A DNA stretch of 64,000 nt, taken from Legionella saoudiensis. Its GTDB lineage: Bacteria; Pseudomonadota; Gammaproteobacteria; Legionellales; Legionellaceae. The notes beneath the pieces are model-generated. The model had not been told where the DNA came from. It ran no database searches and saw nothing but the letters and a program-made list of their open reading frames with translations. How positions within the stretch are numbered: position 1 is the stretch's first letter; each line of letters begins with the position of its first letter. The stretch is taken from contig NZ_LN901323.1 of NCBI RefSeq assembly GCF_001465875.1, forward strand, positions 312,501 to 376,500, in the 5' to 3' direction. Made by a program: the position numbers and the translations under genes. This document shows, piece by piece, positions 1 to 9,566 of this stretch.

Positions 1-1
1 T

Positions 2-61
2 ACCCGGAAGTATGCCGATGATGCACCAGCTAAAAAGAAAGTCGTGGCTACTGCAAAATAA
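2..61 (+). CDS. yidC: C-terminal end of membrane insertase YidC (partial)
   Basis: The frame is open from the left edge to a TAA at 59-61 and encodes the last 19 residues of a protein, beginning TRKYADD and ending in a Lys-rich tail (AKKKVVATAK). A basic cytoplasmic tail after an 'ITRKY'-like end of the last membrane helix is usual for YidC, which inserts proteins into the inner membrane. In gammaproteobacteria yidC sits directly upstream of mnmE, and here the stop codon abuts the mnmE ATG with no gap. The assignment rests on this context and the tail; the body of the gene is outside the window. Confidence 0.65.
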   Translation, partial: TRKYADDAPAKKKVVATAK

Positions 62-1399
62 ATGAGTACTGATACAATCGTAGCCATAGCTACCCCACCA
101 GGGCGAGGTGGGGTAGGCATCATCCGCTTATCAGGTCCCAATGCCTACTCTATTGCCATGACCATTAATGGCAACAAAGAATTACCTCCACGATTAGCTA
201 CTTTCAGTTCTTTCTATGCCGAGAACAATCTGGTTGATCAAGGCTTAATGCTTTATTTTAAAGCTCCACATTCCTTTACCGGTGAAGATGTAGTTGAGAT
301 CCAGGCACATGGTTCTCCTGTTGTATTGGATATGCTAACGAAAGCAAGCATTAACGCTGGTGCGCGACTGGCGCGCCCTGGGGAATTTTCTGAGCGTGCT
401 TTTCTCAATGACAAAATTGATTTAACCCAGGCAGAAGCGATTGCCGACTTAATCCAGGCCAGCTCGCAAACTGCTGCCCGTATGGCGTTGAAATCCTTAC
501 AAGGCGAATTTTCCACGAAAATCAATCAGCTTAATGAGCAGCTTATTTATTTACGCCTATATGTTGAGGCGGCAATTGATTTTCCTGAAGAAGAAATTGA
601 TTTTCTTAACGATGGAAAAGTTTCTGGCTTATTACAAAATATTTTAGATGAGCTCAATGCCATCCGTGCCCAAGCTAATCAAGGGGTTATGTTACGCGAA
701 GGATTATCCATGGTTATTGCCGGTAGACCCAATGCCGGTAAGTCAACCTTAATTAATTGTTTAGCAGGTCGGGATATAGCCATTGTAACTGAGATCGCAG
801 GCACCACCCGTGATGTCATGCGAGAACATATTTTATTGGATGACATTCCCATTCACATTATTGATACTGCTGGTTTGCGTGAGTCTGATGATGTGGTAGA
901 AAAGGAAGGGATCAAACGTGCTTGGCAAGAGCTAAAACAAGCTGATTGTGTGCTTTTGGTTGTTGATATTAATGATCCAGAGCATCATCATATCTTAACG
1001 AAAGAAATTAAGTTAGCGCTACCTCCTGACGTGCCCATTATTACTGTGTTTAATAAGATAGATACGGTTAATCATCCGCCCCAAGTACAGGAACAAGAGG
1101 TTTATCTTTCGGCCAAATCGGCATTAGGTATTAATGGCTTAAAGCAGGTAATTAAAGATGTGGTGGGTTACCAGCCTACTGAAGGGAAGTTTTTGGCGCG
1201 AAGACGTCATTTACAAGCTTTAGACGATGCCAAAAACTTATTAGTTACCGGCCAGCAACAATTATCAGAACACCGTGCAGGAGAATTATTAGCTGAAGAT
1301 TTACGACTTGCACATCAAGTTTTGTGTGAAATTACTGGTGAATTTTCTTCGGATGATTTATTAGGGCGTATTTTTTCTAGTTTTTGTATTGGGAAGTAG
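62..1399 (+). CDS. mnmE: tRNA uridine-5-carboxymethylaminomethyl modification GTPase MnmE
   Basis: Complete 445-residue protein, normal length for MnmE. With MnmG it installs the cmnm5 group on U34 of several tRNAs in the cytoplasm. The N-terminal tetrahydrofolate-binding domain starts with [19 protein letters not shown] (residues 4-22). The helical domain is interrupted by a G domain with P-loop GRPNAGKST (about 220-228), switch motif GTTRD, DTAGL (about 268) and NKID (about 331). The C-terminus is the family's CIGK, whose Cys is required for modification. The ATG directly follows the yidC stop, so translation is probably coupled. No unusual features. Confidence 0.98.
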   Translation: MSTDTIVAIATPPGRGGVGIIRLSGPNAYSIAMTINGNKELPPRLATFSSFYAENNLVDQGLMLYFKAPHSFTGEDVVEIQAHGSPVVLDMLTKASINAGARLARPGEFSERAFLNDKIDLTQAEAIADLIQASSQTAARMALKSLQGEFSTKINQLNEQLIYLRLYVEAAIDFPEEEIDFLNDGKVSGLLQNILDELNAIRAQANQGVMLREGLSMVIAGRPNAGKSTLINCLAGRDIAIVTEIAGTTRDVMREHILLDDIPIHIIDTAGLRESDDVVEKEGIKRAWQELKQADCVLLVVDINDPEHHHILTKEIKLALPPDVPIITVFNKIDTVNHPPQVQEQEVYLSAKSALGINGLKQVIKDVVGYQPTEGKFLARRRHLQALDDAKNLLVTGQQQLSEHRAGELLAEDLRLAHQVLCEITGEFSSDDLLGRIFSSFCIGK

Positions 1400-1703
1400 G
1401 TCAATTAATTAAGGTTACTTTACTCGCAAATAATAATCACTTAGGTGGTATTAAACATGCGAAGCTTCAATGATATTCCACAGAATAAATGATAAATACC
1501 GCCCGCCCATCGCATGTTATGCCTAATTAAACACCTGGCTGCAAGGCAGGCAGGTATCTCTAGAAAAACAGGTTATTTGGCAAATAAACAACCAATTTTT
1601 TATTATTACATTATGTGTAAAAAAAACACAAAAAGGCTTGTCAAAATAAAAGGCTAATGATAACGTAGTAAATCTTTCTGTCTTTTTTTGCGAGGTTGTG
1701 ATC
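1400..1703 (+). promoter_or_regulatory. Intergenic stretch with a possible promoter
   Basis: About 300 bases without a gene. A candidate sigma-70 promoter is TTGTCA at 1638-1643 and TAACGT at 1661-1666 with a 17-base spacer, placed to transcribe the gene starting at 1704. The -10 match is poor. No clear terminator hairpin was seen after mnmE. Everything else here is AT-rich and unremarkable. Confidence 0.3.
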
Positions 1704-3272
1704 ATGGGTTACGCAAATGCAGCTTTTATTAGGGATAAAAACAATTTTTTTAGCCTGCTTCGTGAATCTAGCACCTTGTCATTAAATCCTAAGCAAAGAG
1801 ATAGAGTAAAAGACCTTGGCTTGGTAGATGAGGCTGTTAATAAACACTCCTACCGTGAGTTGTTGGAAACGCAAATCGGTTTAGAAGCTGAATTCACTCA
1901 ATTATTTACCGTCTTACAAAAACAGAAGGGCCAGGATGATGAAGCATTTTGGATGTACTGTTATTATTGTGCATCATTACTAGAGTCCTTTTATAAAGCC
2001 TATTCAAATAAATCTAAAGAAACTGAATACAGCAATTTAAAAGTGCAAATCAGAAAACGCATCTTGAAAGAGCCCGAGGATGCTCAGTCCAAGACTGCTT
2101 TCGCGCAAGCACTAGTAGACAATTTTACTGGCAGTTTAAGTAACTTAAAAAATGCTCCAGCGCATTCTTCGCAATTACGAGACTATGTGGCTTACGCTAA
2201 CGTCTGTCGTTTGTATTGGACCTTTACTCGATTGACTTTGGTGAATGGTTTAAGATTTGCTAAAGAATTACAATTTATTGAACAATTAGATGCTATTTTA
2301 GGAACACATACCGATGTAGATAAAATCATTTCGGTATTTCAAGCTCCTAATGGCATTCTTAATTATTTAAGTGTCGGCTTTTTCTTGGCACGTTTTATGA
2401 TTGATGCCGGAACTTTAGTGCGTCATACCTTCTTTCCTACTGCCGAAGAGAAAGACTCAACACTAGGTGAACGTTTTCGCTACGAACTGTATAAACGCCA
2501 CTGGAATTTTGGCAATGATTTAGTATGGGCAACGGTTAACTTTTTAACCAATTTTAACCATATTTCGAATATTCCAGGCCCTATTGCCGGAGGAATTACG
2601 GCGGTATTTTTAGGTTTTGACGTATGTATGACTTTATATCGCTTGTCTTTATTTAAACAAGAATATTTAGTTAAAAAAGCCGAATACACTCAAGAATTTA
2701 ATCGATACGCAAATCCTAATGCTCCTGATTCTGGTTTAGAGTTTGTCTCTAGCGAAGAATGTTTACAACATATGAAAATAGCAAAAAAGCAATTGGATGA
2801 ATTAGAAGTTGACTGGAAGACTAAAGAAGGAAAGTTTTACTTTGCTGCATCTGCCGCATCTTTATTGATGTTAGGTTTTTCTTCTACCTTAATTTTTAGT
2901 CCGCCAGGTATTGTTATTGCCAGCTATTTCGCGTGTACGGTTGCTATTGCCATGTACTTATCTACAGGCTGTTATGGCAAATACCAGGAAAAAAGCTTAC
3001 GTTTAGCTGATGCACAGCTTAACGAGGCGGGTTTATTAGAGGTAAATGCTGGATTAGAGTTAGCCCAAAAAGAATTTGATGCAGCACGTAGTGATTTTAT
3101 CTTTACCATGGCGAAAAACGTGATAGTCCCTTCAGTATTAATCACTACTTTTGCTCTGTATTGGCCGGCTGCAGTAGTTTTAACCGCAGTTTATTTAGGG
3201 TATGAATTATTGCATTCACAGGATCAACACGAACGCAATCAAGAAATACAAGAACTTTCCTTCAATATGTAA
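1704..3272 (+). CDS. Hypothetical polytopic membrane protein, possible effector
   Basis: About 522 residues; family not recognised. ATG at 1704 is preferred to the GTG at 1698 because GAGG at 1692-1695 sits eight bases before it. The first 300 residues are mostly helical and soluble-looking, with hydrophobic stretches around 'GILNYLSVGFFLARFMI' and 'IAGGITAVFLGFDVCMTLY'. Two strongly hydrophobic pairs lie near the C-terminus (around residues 383-420 and 468-502), separated by a charged, coiled-coil-like segment. There is no signal peptide. Helical, membrane-anchored proteins without known domains are common among Dot/Icm substrates, so an effector role is possible but only an inference. It stands alone in its orientation with its own leader. 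Confidence 0.75.
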   Translation: MGYANAAFIRDKNNFFSLLRESSTLSLNPKQRDRVKDLGLVDEAVNKHSYRELLETQIGLEAEFTQLFTVLQKQKGQDDEAFWMYCYYCASLLESFYKAYSNKSKETEYSNLKVQIRKRILKEPEDAQSKTAFAQALVDNFTGSLSNLKNAPAHSSQLRDYVAYANVCRLYWTFTRLTLVNGLRFAKELQFIEQLDAILGTHTDVDKIISVFQAPNGILNYLSVGFFLARFMIDAGTLVRHTFFPTAEEKDSTLGERFRYELYKRHWNFGNDLVWATVNFLTNFNHISNIPGPIAGGITAVFLGFDVCMTLYRLSLFKQEYLVKKAEYTQEFNRYANPNAPDSGLEFVSSEECLQHMKIAKKQLDELEVDWKTKEGKFYFAASAASLLMLGFSSTLIFSPPGIVIASYFACTVAIAMYLSTGCYGKYQEKSLRLADAQLNEAGLLEVNAGLELAQKEFDAARSDFIFTMAKNVIVPSVLITTFALYWPAAVVLTAVYLGYELLHSQDQHERNQEIQELSFNM

Positions 3273-3290
3273 AAAGCCTTCGTAGTCTGG

Positions 3291-3342
3291 ATGGAGGCGC
3301 AGCTCAAAAGTCCCGTTTCTCGGGTTAAGATTGCGCCTCCAT
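3291..3342. repeat. Inverted repeat after the membrane protein gene
   Basis: ATGGAGGCGCA (3291-3301) pairs perfectly with TGCGCCTCCAT (3332-3342), and an inner CCCG...CGGG (3312-3324) can add a second stem. It lies 19 bases after the stop codon at 3272. There is no run of T after it, so it is either a weak or Rho-assisted terminator or a REP-like dispersed element. A related string, GCGCCTCCAT, occurs near 28630 next to a GC-rich imperfect repeat, which favours a dispersed repeat. Confidence 0.55.
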
Positions 3343-3391
3343 TAGGCTAAGTCTATTGATAAACTTATCAAATTTAATGAACAAAAATAAA

Positions 3392-3421
3392 TTTGTTTGG
3401 ACTATTATTGTCCTTTATAAT
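3392..3421 (+). promoter_or_regulatory. Candidate promoter of the LRR gene
   Basis: TTTGTT at 3392-3397 and a consensus TATAAT at 3416-3421 with an 18-base spacer, about 75 bases before the LRR start codon. GGAC at 3399-3402 and GTCC at 3410-3413 form a small inverted repeat between the boxes. The -10 is perfect and the -35 is weak. Confidence 0.45.
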
Positions 3422-3496
3422 GCCTTTGGTTCCAGCATATGAGGCGAGCTCAAACCCTGTAGTTGCACGGATCATTTTTAATTAAATGAGGGCATT

Positions 3497-5104
3497 ATGA
3501 AATTAAAAACTTTTCTAAAACAGATAAAACAAAACAACTTATCTTTGGATACGGTGCAACTTAGCCTGCAACTAAATGGTAACGTAAAAAAATTATTAGC
3601 CGCACTCAATGATGAAGCCAACGTAGGTTGTAAGGATATCACTGAATTGGATTTAAGTGGTTCCCATCTCACCAGCAATGATATAGAAGCTCTAGTTAAG
3701 GCTTTGAATAAGCTTCCCAATATAAAAACTTTGCGTTTGGACCATTGTGCAATCACCGATGATCACACTTCCCGGCATTTAGTCGAATTAGAGCATGTTA
3801 CCAGTCTTTCTTTAAAGGGTAATCTCTTAGGAAAGAGGCCCGCATTTAACAAAGATTTGAAAGCGTTGTATTTAGATGATAATCCTCAACTTAATATAAA
3901 AGCAGCATTGCTTCGTTTTTCAACCTATGCAAAGAAGCTAGAAATCCTTTCGTTAAATAAATGTAATGTTCAGGATGAAGATTTAATCTTTTTGATGCGA
4001 CCGGGTTCCCACTTAAAAACCTTAAAGCAACTTCACTTACATGAAAATAAATTAAGTTCTATAGGAACGCATAGCTTAAAAGAGATGAGCTTATTAGAAG
4101 TTTTAGATTTGGGGCAAAATAATCAAATCGGTGATTTTGGGGTAAGTGAGTTGCAATGCCCCGCTTTACAAACACTAAACATTGAGGGCTGTAATGTCTC
4201 ACCTAACGTTTTTTCATCTTTAGAAGCAATGGTTAAGCTGCGTACGTTAAATCTCAGCTATAACCCGGCATTAAAATTGTATGACCTAGGTTCCGATACA
4301 AATCCCCTAGAGCAAATCAGAAAGGTTAAACTTAATTTTTGCCGGCTTACAGACAAGAATGTTTCTTCTTTAATTGCGTTATTTCCTAATTTAACGCACT
4401 TAGAAATCGCTAATAATCAATTAACTCAATCGGGTGTAGAAGATTTTTTGTTAGTAAGTAAGCATCTTAGAGTTTTAGATGTGAGTACAAATCATCTTTA
4501 TACACTTCTTAGTGCGAAAAATCCCAAAGCACATAAATCAATTGCAGCTGAAAAAGCGAAAATTGAAGATTTTTTTGTATCTGTGTCGCAAGCAAAAGGC
4601 TTAACCCATATTAATTTAAGTGGTACAGGTCTAACCGATGACATATTGCCAAGATTAATTCCCGCTGAAGGTTCCGCGAGAAAGTTACGTATGATTAATG
4701 GCATACGTTGTACTGAATTAAAAGAAGCATTAGAACAGCGAAGGGAAGCCAGAAAAAATGCAGAGGCAGTTACGCTGAGCTCTCCTGCGGGTGATGTTAT
4801 CGAAATTGCCGCTAAAAAACCTTCAAAAAATATGCAGATAAAGGCATTAAAAGCGCAAGTCAAACACTTAGAATCAGAGCTTGCGAAAGCAAAGGCCACG
4901 ATTACGCAACTACAAGGAGCAAAGATATCGGAGGTGCCTTACGAGAAAGGTCGTGTGCTTAAACAAGTTGCTCAATTGGAAACTAAGGTAAGTGCGCAAG
5001 GTATATTTGCCAGTACTGCTGCAAAATCCAGAAAGCGAGATGCGGCCTCAGAAGCTGCGGTGATTACTTCTATTGCTTCATCTTCAACCGATTATAGGTC
5101 TTAA
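3497..5104 (+). CDS. Leucine-rich repeat protein with C-terminal coiled coil
   Basis: 535 residues, ATG preceded by GAGGG at 3488-3492. Residues about 45-390 hold roughly a dozen leucine-rich repeats of the ribonuclease-inhibitor type, for example 'ITELDLSGSHLTSNDIEAL' and 'LRTLNLSYNPAL'. After a basic linker there is a predicted coiled coil (about 445-480, 'LKAQVKHLESELAKAKATI') and a Ser/Ala-rich tail. No signal peptide or membrane segment. LRRs of this eukaryote-like type form a protein-binding solenoid and are frequent in Legionella effectors, where they dock host proteins; no catalytic domain (for example F-box, U-box, phosphatase) is visible. Effector status is inferred; the LRR assignment is direct. 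Confidence 0.85.
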   Translation: MKLKTFLKQIKQNNLSLDTVQLSLQLNGNVKKLLAALNDEANVGCKDITELDLSGSHLTSNDIEALVKALNKLPNIKTLRLDHCAITDDHTSRHLVELEHVTSLSLKGNLLGKRPAFNKDLKALYLDDNPQLNIKAALLRFSTYAKKLEILSLNKCNVQDEDLIFLMRPGSHLKTLKQLHLHENKLSSIGTHSLKEMSLLEVLDLGQNNQIGDFGVSELQCPALQTLNIEGCNVSPNVFSSLEAMVKLRTLNLSYNPALKLYDLGSDTNPLEQIRKVKLNFCRLTDKNVSSLIALFPNLTHLEIANNQLTQSGVEDFLLVSKHLRVLDVSTNHLYTLLSAKNPKAHKSIAAEKAKIEDFFVSVSQAKGLTHINLSGTGLTDDILPRLIPAEGSARKLRMINGIRCTELKEALEQRREARKNAEAVTLSSPAGDVIEIAAKKPSKNMQIKALKAQVKHLESELAKAKATITQLQGAKISEVPYEKGRVLKQVAQLETKVSAQGIFASTAAKSRKRDAASEAAVITSIASSSTDYRS

Positions 5105-5240
5105 GTTGTGATCATAATTAACGGATGCTTCACTCAGCGGCAAAGCAACTCGCGTTCGAAGTAAGAACCTGGGTTGCGTCACTTTGTTCGCAAGGGCAAT
5201 AAAGTTTAAGTTCTTTTAGAGATAATTATTGTAGAGTAAC

Positions 5241-6332
5241 TCATGGAACGTCACTATCTTTCCTCGCGCCACAATAATCACAATACAACAATAATGAATA
5301 GCGAATATGCGAGCAATGCGTGCATTGCTCAAATAATTCCTCTCCGCAACCAGGGCAGGTATAACGGTTAATCCCCTGTAGATTAGCATGAGTCAGTGGG
5401 GAGGTAGTTCCATTTTCCACCGTAACAAATTTGCTAAATCCAGGTTTTATAGGAAATTGACATATGGGGCATTGAACTTTTTGATATGCTTCACGGTATT
5501 GTTTTTGTAACCAATCAGGTTTAGGAGTTACTACCATCCGTAACCTGGAAAGCAGTGTTTGGGTGGTAATGTAAATTAAGACAAAAACCAGGATGTATTT
5601 AAAAATATAGGAAGGGAAATAATAATGCATAACTTCCGCTATCTTATAAAAAATGGCGATTACAGCAGCTAAGGCCAAAGGTTTATATACGCTATTTTTA
5701 TAGCGACGAAGGAGGTAGGCGGCTATAAGTAATAAGGGAATTAAAACCAGCAATTGTAATCCAGCCATCGCCCAATTATGGCGAACCCATAAGGCATTAT
5801 ACTCTTTAGTGGCCTGTTGATTTTGCTTCGCTAATTGGCGGTCTATGTCATTAAGCTGATTTTGTAGTTGCTGTTTTGCCAAATTATCTTTAGTAATTGT
5901 ATTGTTTAAATCTTGAAATTGATTTTGATAATTTAAATACAAGCTTGTTACCTGTTGGAGATTTTTTTCTGATTCAGGAGAAAAAGTAACTCCTTTTTGA
6001 ATACTGGCTTTTTGTAGGTCCAGTAATTGATTCATCGTATCTCGATAACTATTAATGCTGGTTTGTACGATGTCTTGCTGTTGTTTTTGTTCATCAATTT
6101 TCGCCACTAGTTTATTAAGCTCTTGATTAAACGCTTCTTTATTTTTAACCAAAGTTGGGTTTTGATATTTTTTTTGGACTTCTTGTAACGAAGGGCCTGC
6201 TTGATCGCTAATATCATCCATTAGAAAGCCAAGAAACCAATAGATCAATAAACCCAACAAAATGGTGAGCGTAATGACTAAAGCGCGATGTCCTTTCGGT
6301 CCTTTTTTCTCTTTTATTAGTTCAGTATCCAT
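5241..6332 (-). CDS. Membrane-anchored coiled-coil protein with C-terminal zinc ribbons
   Basis: 363 residues, function unknown. Order of elements: basic N-terminus and one transmembrane helix (about 20-38, 'LVITLTILLGLLIYWFLGF'); a long Gln/Lys-rich coiled coil (about 50-180); two or three hydrophobic helices (about 190-265); and a Cys-rich C-terminus. The Cys pairs are CPIC (about 293), CPGCGEE, CTHC and CDYCG, a layout of two or more tandem zinc ribbons at the end. Membrane topology should put the coiled coil in the periplasm and the zinc ribbons in the cytoplasm, if the number of helices is even as it appears. Converges with the LRR gene across a 136-base gap. Reads as a real gene with its own promoter region; no family name can be given. 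Confidence 0.75.
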   Translation of the reverse strand: MDTELIKEKKGPKGHRALVITLTILLGLLIYWFLGFLMDDISDQAGPSLQEVQKKYQNPTLVKNKEAFNQELNKLVAKIDEQKQQQDIVQTSINSYRDTMNQLLDLQKASIQKGVTFSPESEKNLQQVTSLYLNYQNQFQDLNNTITKDNLAKQQLQNQLNDIDRQLAKQNQQATKEYNALWVRHNWAMAGLQLLVLIPLLLIAAYLLRRYKNSVYKPLALAAVIAIFYKIAEVMHYYFPSYIFKYILVFVLIYITTQTLLSRLRMVVTPKPDWLQKQYREAYQKVQCPICQFPIKPGFSKFVTVENGTTSPLTHANLQGINRYTCPGCGEELFEQCTHCSHIRYSLLLYCDYCGARKDSDVP

Positions 6333-6462
6333 GATTTAAGTTCGCTTAGTTATTTTAAGCTTGGAGCTATATCTAAATTATAGGTCATGTAATGGGTTAT
6401 TTATGATCATTAAATAACTTTATTGTCTATAATTTAGTTAATATGGCGTTTTGAGCTTTATC

Positions 6463-7764
6463 ATGCCAAAGACAGCGTATACCGGAGCAGTAAGGTTTCT
6501 ACGAGATGTCACCAAACTTGATTGGTTCGGTTGGGTAGATGATGATTTCAATGTAGATGCAGTAACCTACCTTCCTACTGCGGAGGTAAGTAAACTGGCA
6601 TTCTTGTTAGTACTGCCCGAAAAAATCCGGGCGCAAATGAGCATGGAAATTACTCCCGAGTTCATCAGGCTTTCAGCTCCTGGAATTAACTCTTCTCCGA
6701 TGAATGATTATTTAACAGAATTTATGAAGTCCACTGTTTCCCTGCCGAAAAGACCCATATTGCATGAGCCTCGCCAATTAAATATTGTTACGGTATCCAT
6801 GCCTACAGGTTCTTATGCACAAAAAGCGCCCCGAACGCTACAACAACAAGTAGCGCTCTTTGACCATCATGTAGAGTTATCCAACCAGCTACTCATGGAA
6901 AAGCGTAAAAAATTTTTTCCTGATGAAATGGCAATTTGTGTTATGCCAGAATTTTATAGCCACTGTGCTTTTGATAGTAAAAGCTCATTATTCATGCCTT
7001 ATCCTGCGCAGCAAGCATTATTAGCAGGCTATTGTGAGGTCAGTAAAAAATATCCATCTTTGTTAATTATGGTTAATGTAACGGCAAACACTTCAGAAAC
7101 GGTTAATGATGCGGAAGGAGTAATGATTGGTCATAAGCCTAAGATTCAAAAAACTAATATGTTACTTGGTATTAAAAATGGAACTATTGTTTATGCCAGC
7201 TACAAATTAAACAAAGGGCCTGCGGATATTCCTCACAACGAGCTAACTTCGGCTGAGGCTGAGCGAAACACATATTGGCAGGGTTCGGCCGATAAGGAAA
7301 TGATGCCTTTGGCTTATTTCAAACAATTTAAAGGAATAACTATTGCCGGCAGTGTCTGTATTGATGCGCAAGAAGGGGTCTTAGGTAAATATTTAAAAAA
7401 ACAATTTGCAGATGAGTTTCACACCGATGACTTTGGTCCTGCGGTACAAATTATCTCTTCAAGTTCTATGGCCTTGCCTCTTTTTAAAAAACGTCAAGAA
7501 ATGGCTCCTCATCAAATAGTGACCCCCACAATTAGCCAAGGCGTGATCATTCAGGCGGATGGCCATGATCAATTAAAGCGTTCTGGAGTTTGGTTAGTCG
7601 ATGGAGACGATTTTACACGCCAAGAACCTCGTGGTGTTATTGTTTCACAAGATGGTTCGCGAATAGAGAGTTACTCCATTAATGTGAAGTTATTACATAA
7701 TAAGTTGCACGATTTGGTTGGTAAAGACATTGAAGAAGAAAGTCCCAGTCAAAAACTCCCTTGA
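6463..7764 (+). CDS. Divergent nitrilase-fold (carbon-nitrogen hydrolase-like) protein
   Basis: About 433 residues from the ATG at 6463, which has GAG seven bases upstream; an in-frame TTG at 6451 is less likely. The three positions of a nitrilase catalytic triad can be recognised in order: Glu in 'VMPEFYSHC' (about residue 160), Lys in 'SYKLNKG' (about 248) and Cys in 'AGSVCIDAQ' (about 297). A beta strand typical of the fold start is 'LNIVTVSMPTG' (about 106). Family members cleave C-N bonds in amides or nitriles. The protein is longer than most (usual 260-320), with an extra 100-residue N-terminal region, and motif spacing is loose, so substrate is unknown. No signal peptide. It is followed by a strong terminator and is probably monocistronic. 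Could also be a degenerate, non-catalytic member. Confidence 0.6.
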   Translation: MPKTAYTGAVRFLRDVTKLDWFGWVDDDFNVDAVTYLPTAEVSKLAFLLVLPEKIRAQMSMEITPEFIRLSAPGINSSPMNDYLTEFMKSTVSLPKRPILHEPRQLNIVTVSMPTGSYAQKAPRTLQQQVALFDHHVELSNQLLMEKRKKFFPDEMAICVMPEFYSHCAFDSKSSLFMPYPAQQALLAGYCEVSKKYPSLLIMVNVTANTSETVNDAEGVMIGHKPKIQKTNMLLGIKNGTIVYASYKLNKGPADIPHNELTSAEAERNTYWQGSADKEMMPLAYFKQFKGITIAGSVCIDAQEGVLGKYLKKQFADEFHTDDFGPAVQIISSSSMALPLFKKRQEMAPHQIVTPTISQGVIIQADGHDQLKRSGVWLVDGDDFTRQEPRGVIVSQDGSRIESYSINVKLLHNKLHDLVGKDIEEESPSQKLP

Positions 7765-7810
7765 TTAAATCCTCCAAACCTCGACATACTGAGGATTAGA
7801 TGAAGAATCC

Positions 7811-7851
7811 CTGAGTGCGGCGCTATAGCGCCACACACAGGAGAGTTTTTT
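7811..7851 (+). terminator. Intrinsic terminator after the nitrilase-like gene
   Basis: A 30-base near-perfect hairpin at 7811-7840 (core GGCGCTATAGCGCC, 13 of 15 pairs matched) followed after five bases by six T residues at 7846-7851. Placed 46 bases after the stop at 7764 and just before the converging gene at 7859. Confidence 0.8.
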
Positions 7852-7858
7852 GGTTCAC

Positions 7859-9556
7859 TTAGAAAGAATAAATGGTAGATAAAGTTTGCGATCTAGCCCA
7901 AACACCCATGGTATTTGAACTTTCTACGATAAGTGGAATGTTTTTAGTGCTATCAGCTCCAGATACGGTACAAACCGGTTTTCCTTGGCTATTGGTACAT
8001 GAAGAAGTGTAATAAGTACCAAGAGTCGGTGCATTAGGAACCGTAACTGCTGACCAGTTTGAACCATTATTAATGGTATTAAATAAAACTGGTGCATTAG
8101 TTGCGGTATTCTTTCCAGCCGCATTACACAATACCGTTCCGTTAAATGCTACACAACTGGTCGCTAAAAGTTGGATGGGATCCGAACTTAGGAATACCGG
8201 AGACCAGCCACTATCCGAACTTATATCGCTATTTTGCACCAAGAAAGGTAAGCCACTACCAGTACCTGCGGCGGTACAAAAAGCAGTCCCAGCATTTAGC
8301 GTACAGCCCACGGCATTAATCGTAATGCCACCACCCTCAGTCACCGCGCTAGTAACTGGCGTTACTTGATAGGTGCTGACGTTAAGAAAACCTTTAACTA
8401 GAGTAGGATTACCCACGGTATTGCCGTTTAGTGCCACAAGGCAGCTAATATTCGTGCTGGGTAAGGAAACACAGCTAATTGCGCCAAGATTAGAGGAGGG
8501 AGAAATTGAGCTGGAAGCGAGATAAATTGATTGCCAGGTAGCACCAGATATACTGTAAAAAATTACTGGTCCTGCACTGCTATCATATGCGGTAACCTGG
8601 CATAAAGAGGAAGCTGCATTGGCGGTACAATCAACACTATGCAAGGTGGAAAACTGCAGATCAGCAACTGCAATCATTGACCAACTTTGCCCACTGTTAA
8701 TAGTTTGTACAATAAATGCGCCACCTGATGCATCTGCTCCGATAGCCGTACACGTATTTACTCCGGCACTGGTAGCACAGCTTACGCCATTAAATTTACC
8801 AGAAGTAGGTAAGCCAGAGATAGTAATCGGAGACCAGCTCAGTCCACCATTAGTTGATTGGAATAAAGAGGGAGCGCCATTGTGACTGCCCACAAGTGCA
8901 CAAAATGATGCACCATTATCGGTGCCACAGCTTACTGAATAAAGGCTTGCAGTAGAAGGAATGTTAAAGCCATTAGTAAATAAACTCCAAACAAAACTTA
9001 CTATAGGTTTTACTCTCCATGGCGTAGAGCCAGAAGGTAAGTTTGCCTTCATTGGCAAGAGCATATTGTTGACAATCGCATTGCCCAATGAGATGGCTTG
9101 AGAAAGAAATGAGGGAGTAGACGCGGTGCTTATATTTAACGCAGATGAGGGAGTTGGCTGTGAACACAGATTCGGGTCAGGAAGATTATTACCTGGGCCT
9201 CTGGTTTTACATACAACAGGTCCACCACGTACGCCTGTGGCTGGAATTTGCGCGCCATTAATGGTTAATGCAAGGGTACAGGATTGTCCCGGAGCCAATA
9301 CGAAGGGCGAACTGCAATTTCCTGAACTGGTATTTTGGCTAATACCCAAGATCGGGCCCGTGGTTAATGTTCGTGTTAGTTTCGTATTATTGGTTACTAT
9401 ATAACTAATCGCGGCGGTACTATTTGGCGCCACTTGAATGGTGGATGAAGTACCCGCAGGTAAAACAACACTGAAGGTGGGCTTCTGTACATTTTGGGCG
9501 AAGCTAGAGAAGGGAAGTAAGGCTAAGATCCCTATTAGAAGATTTTTTTTATTCAT
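7859..9556 (-). CDS. Secreted Asp-box (BNR-like) repeat protein, copy 1
   Basis: 565 residues. A clear Sec signal peptide (MNKKNLLIGILALLPFSSFA) is followed by a domain with paired Cys and the pattern 'YIVTNNTKLTRTLTTGPI ... APGQSCTLALTINGA' (about 25-115), then a Ser/Thr/Asn-rich beta-propeller-like body. Asp-box-like motifs recur, such as STNGGLSWSP, TINSGQSWSM and TINNGSNWSA, roughly every 50-60 residues, each followed by a Cys-containing strand. Asp boxes stabilise propeller hairpins in sialidases and photosystem assembly factors; no sialidase catalytic residues are evident. It starts 10 bases after the barrel gene upstream, so the two are one operon. The same two-gene pair recurs at 21472-24142. 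Probably exported to the surface; role unknown. Confidence 0.8.
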   Translation of the reverse strand: MNKKNLLIGILALLPFSSFAQNVQKPTFSVVLPAGTSSTIQVAPNSTAAISYIVTNNTKLTRTLTTGPILGISQNTSSGNCSSPFVLAPGQSCTLALTINGAQIPATGVRGGPVVCKTRGPGNNLPDPNLCSQPTPSSALNISTASTPSFLSQAISLGNAIVNNMLLPMKANLPSGSTPWRVKPIVSFVWSLFTNGFNIPSTASLYSVSCGTDNGASFCALVGSHNGAPSLFQSTNGGLSWSPITISGLPTSGKFNGVSCATSAGVNTCTAIGADASGGAFIVQTINSGQSWSMIAVADLQFSTLHSVDCTANAASSLCQVTAYDSSAGPVIFYSISGATWQSIYLASSSISPSSNLGAISCVSLPSTNISCLVALNGNTVGNPTLVKGFLNVSTYQVTPVTSAVTEGGGITINAVGCTLNAGTAFCTAAGTGSGLPFLVQNSDISSDSGWSPVFLSSDPIQLLATSCVAFNGTVLCNAAGKNTATNAPVLFNTINNGSNWSAVTVPNAPTLGTYYTSSCTNSQGKPVCTVSGADSTKNIPLIVESSNTMGVWARSQTLSTIYSF

Positions 9557-9566
9557 GAGGCTGTCC

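Noticed and set aside
1523..1705. Minus-strand frame in the mnmE downstream spacer
   Set aside because: AT-driven frame with Phe/Lys-rich translation, no family, no ribosome-binding site.
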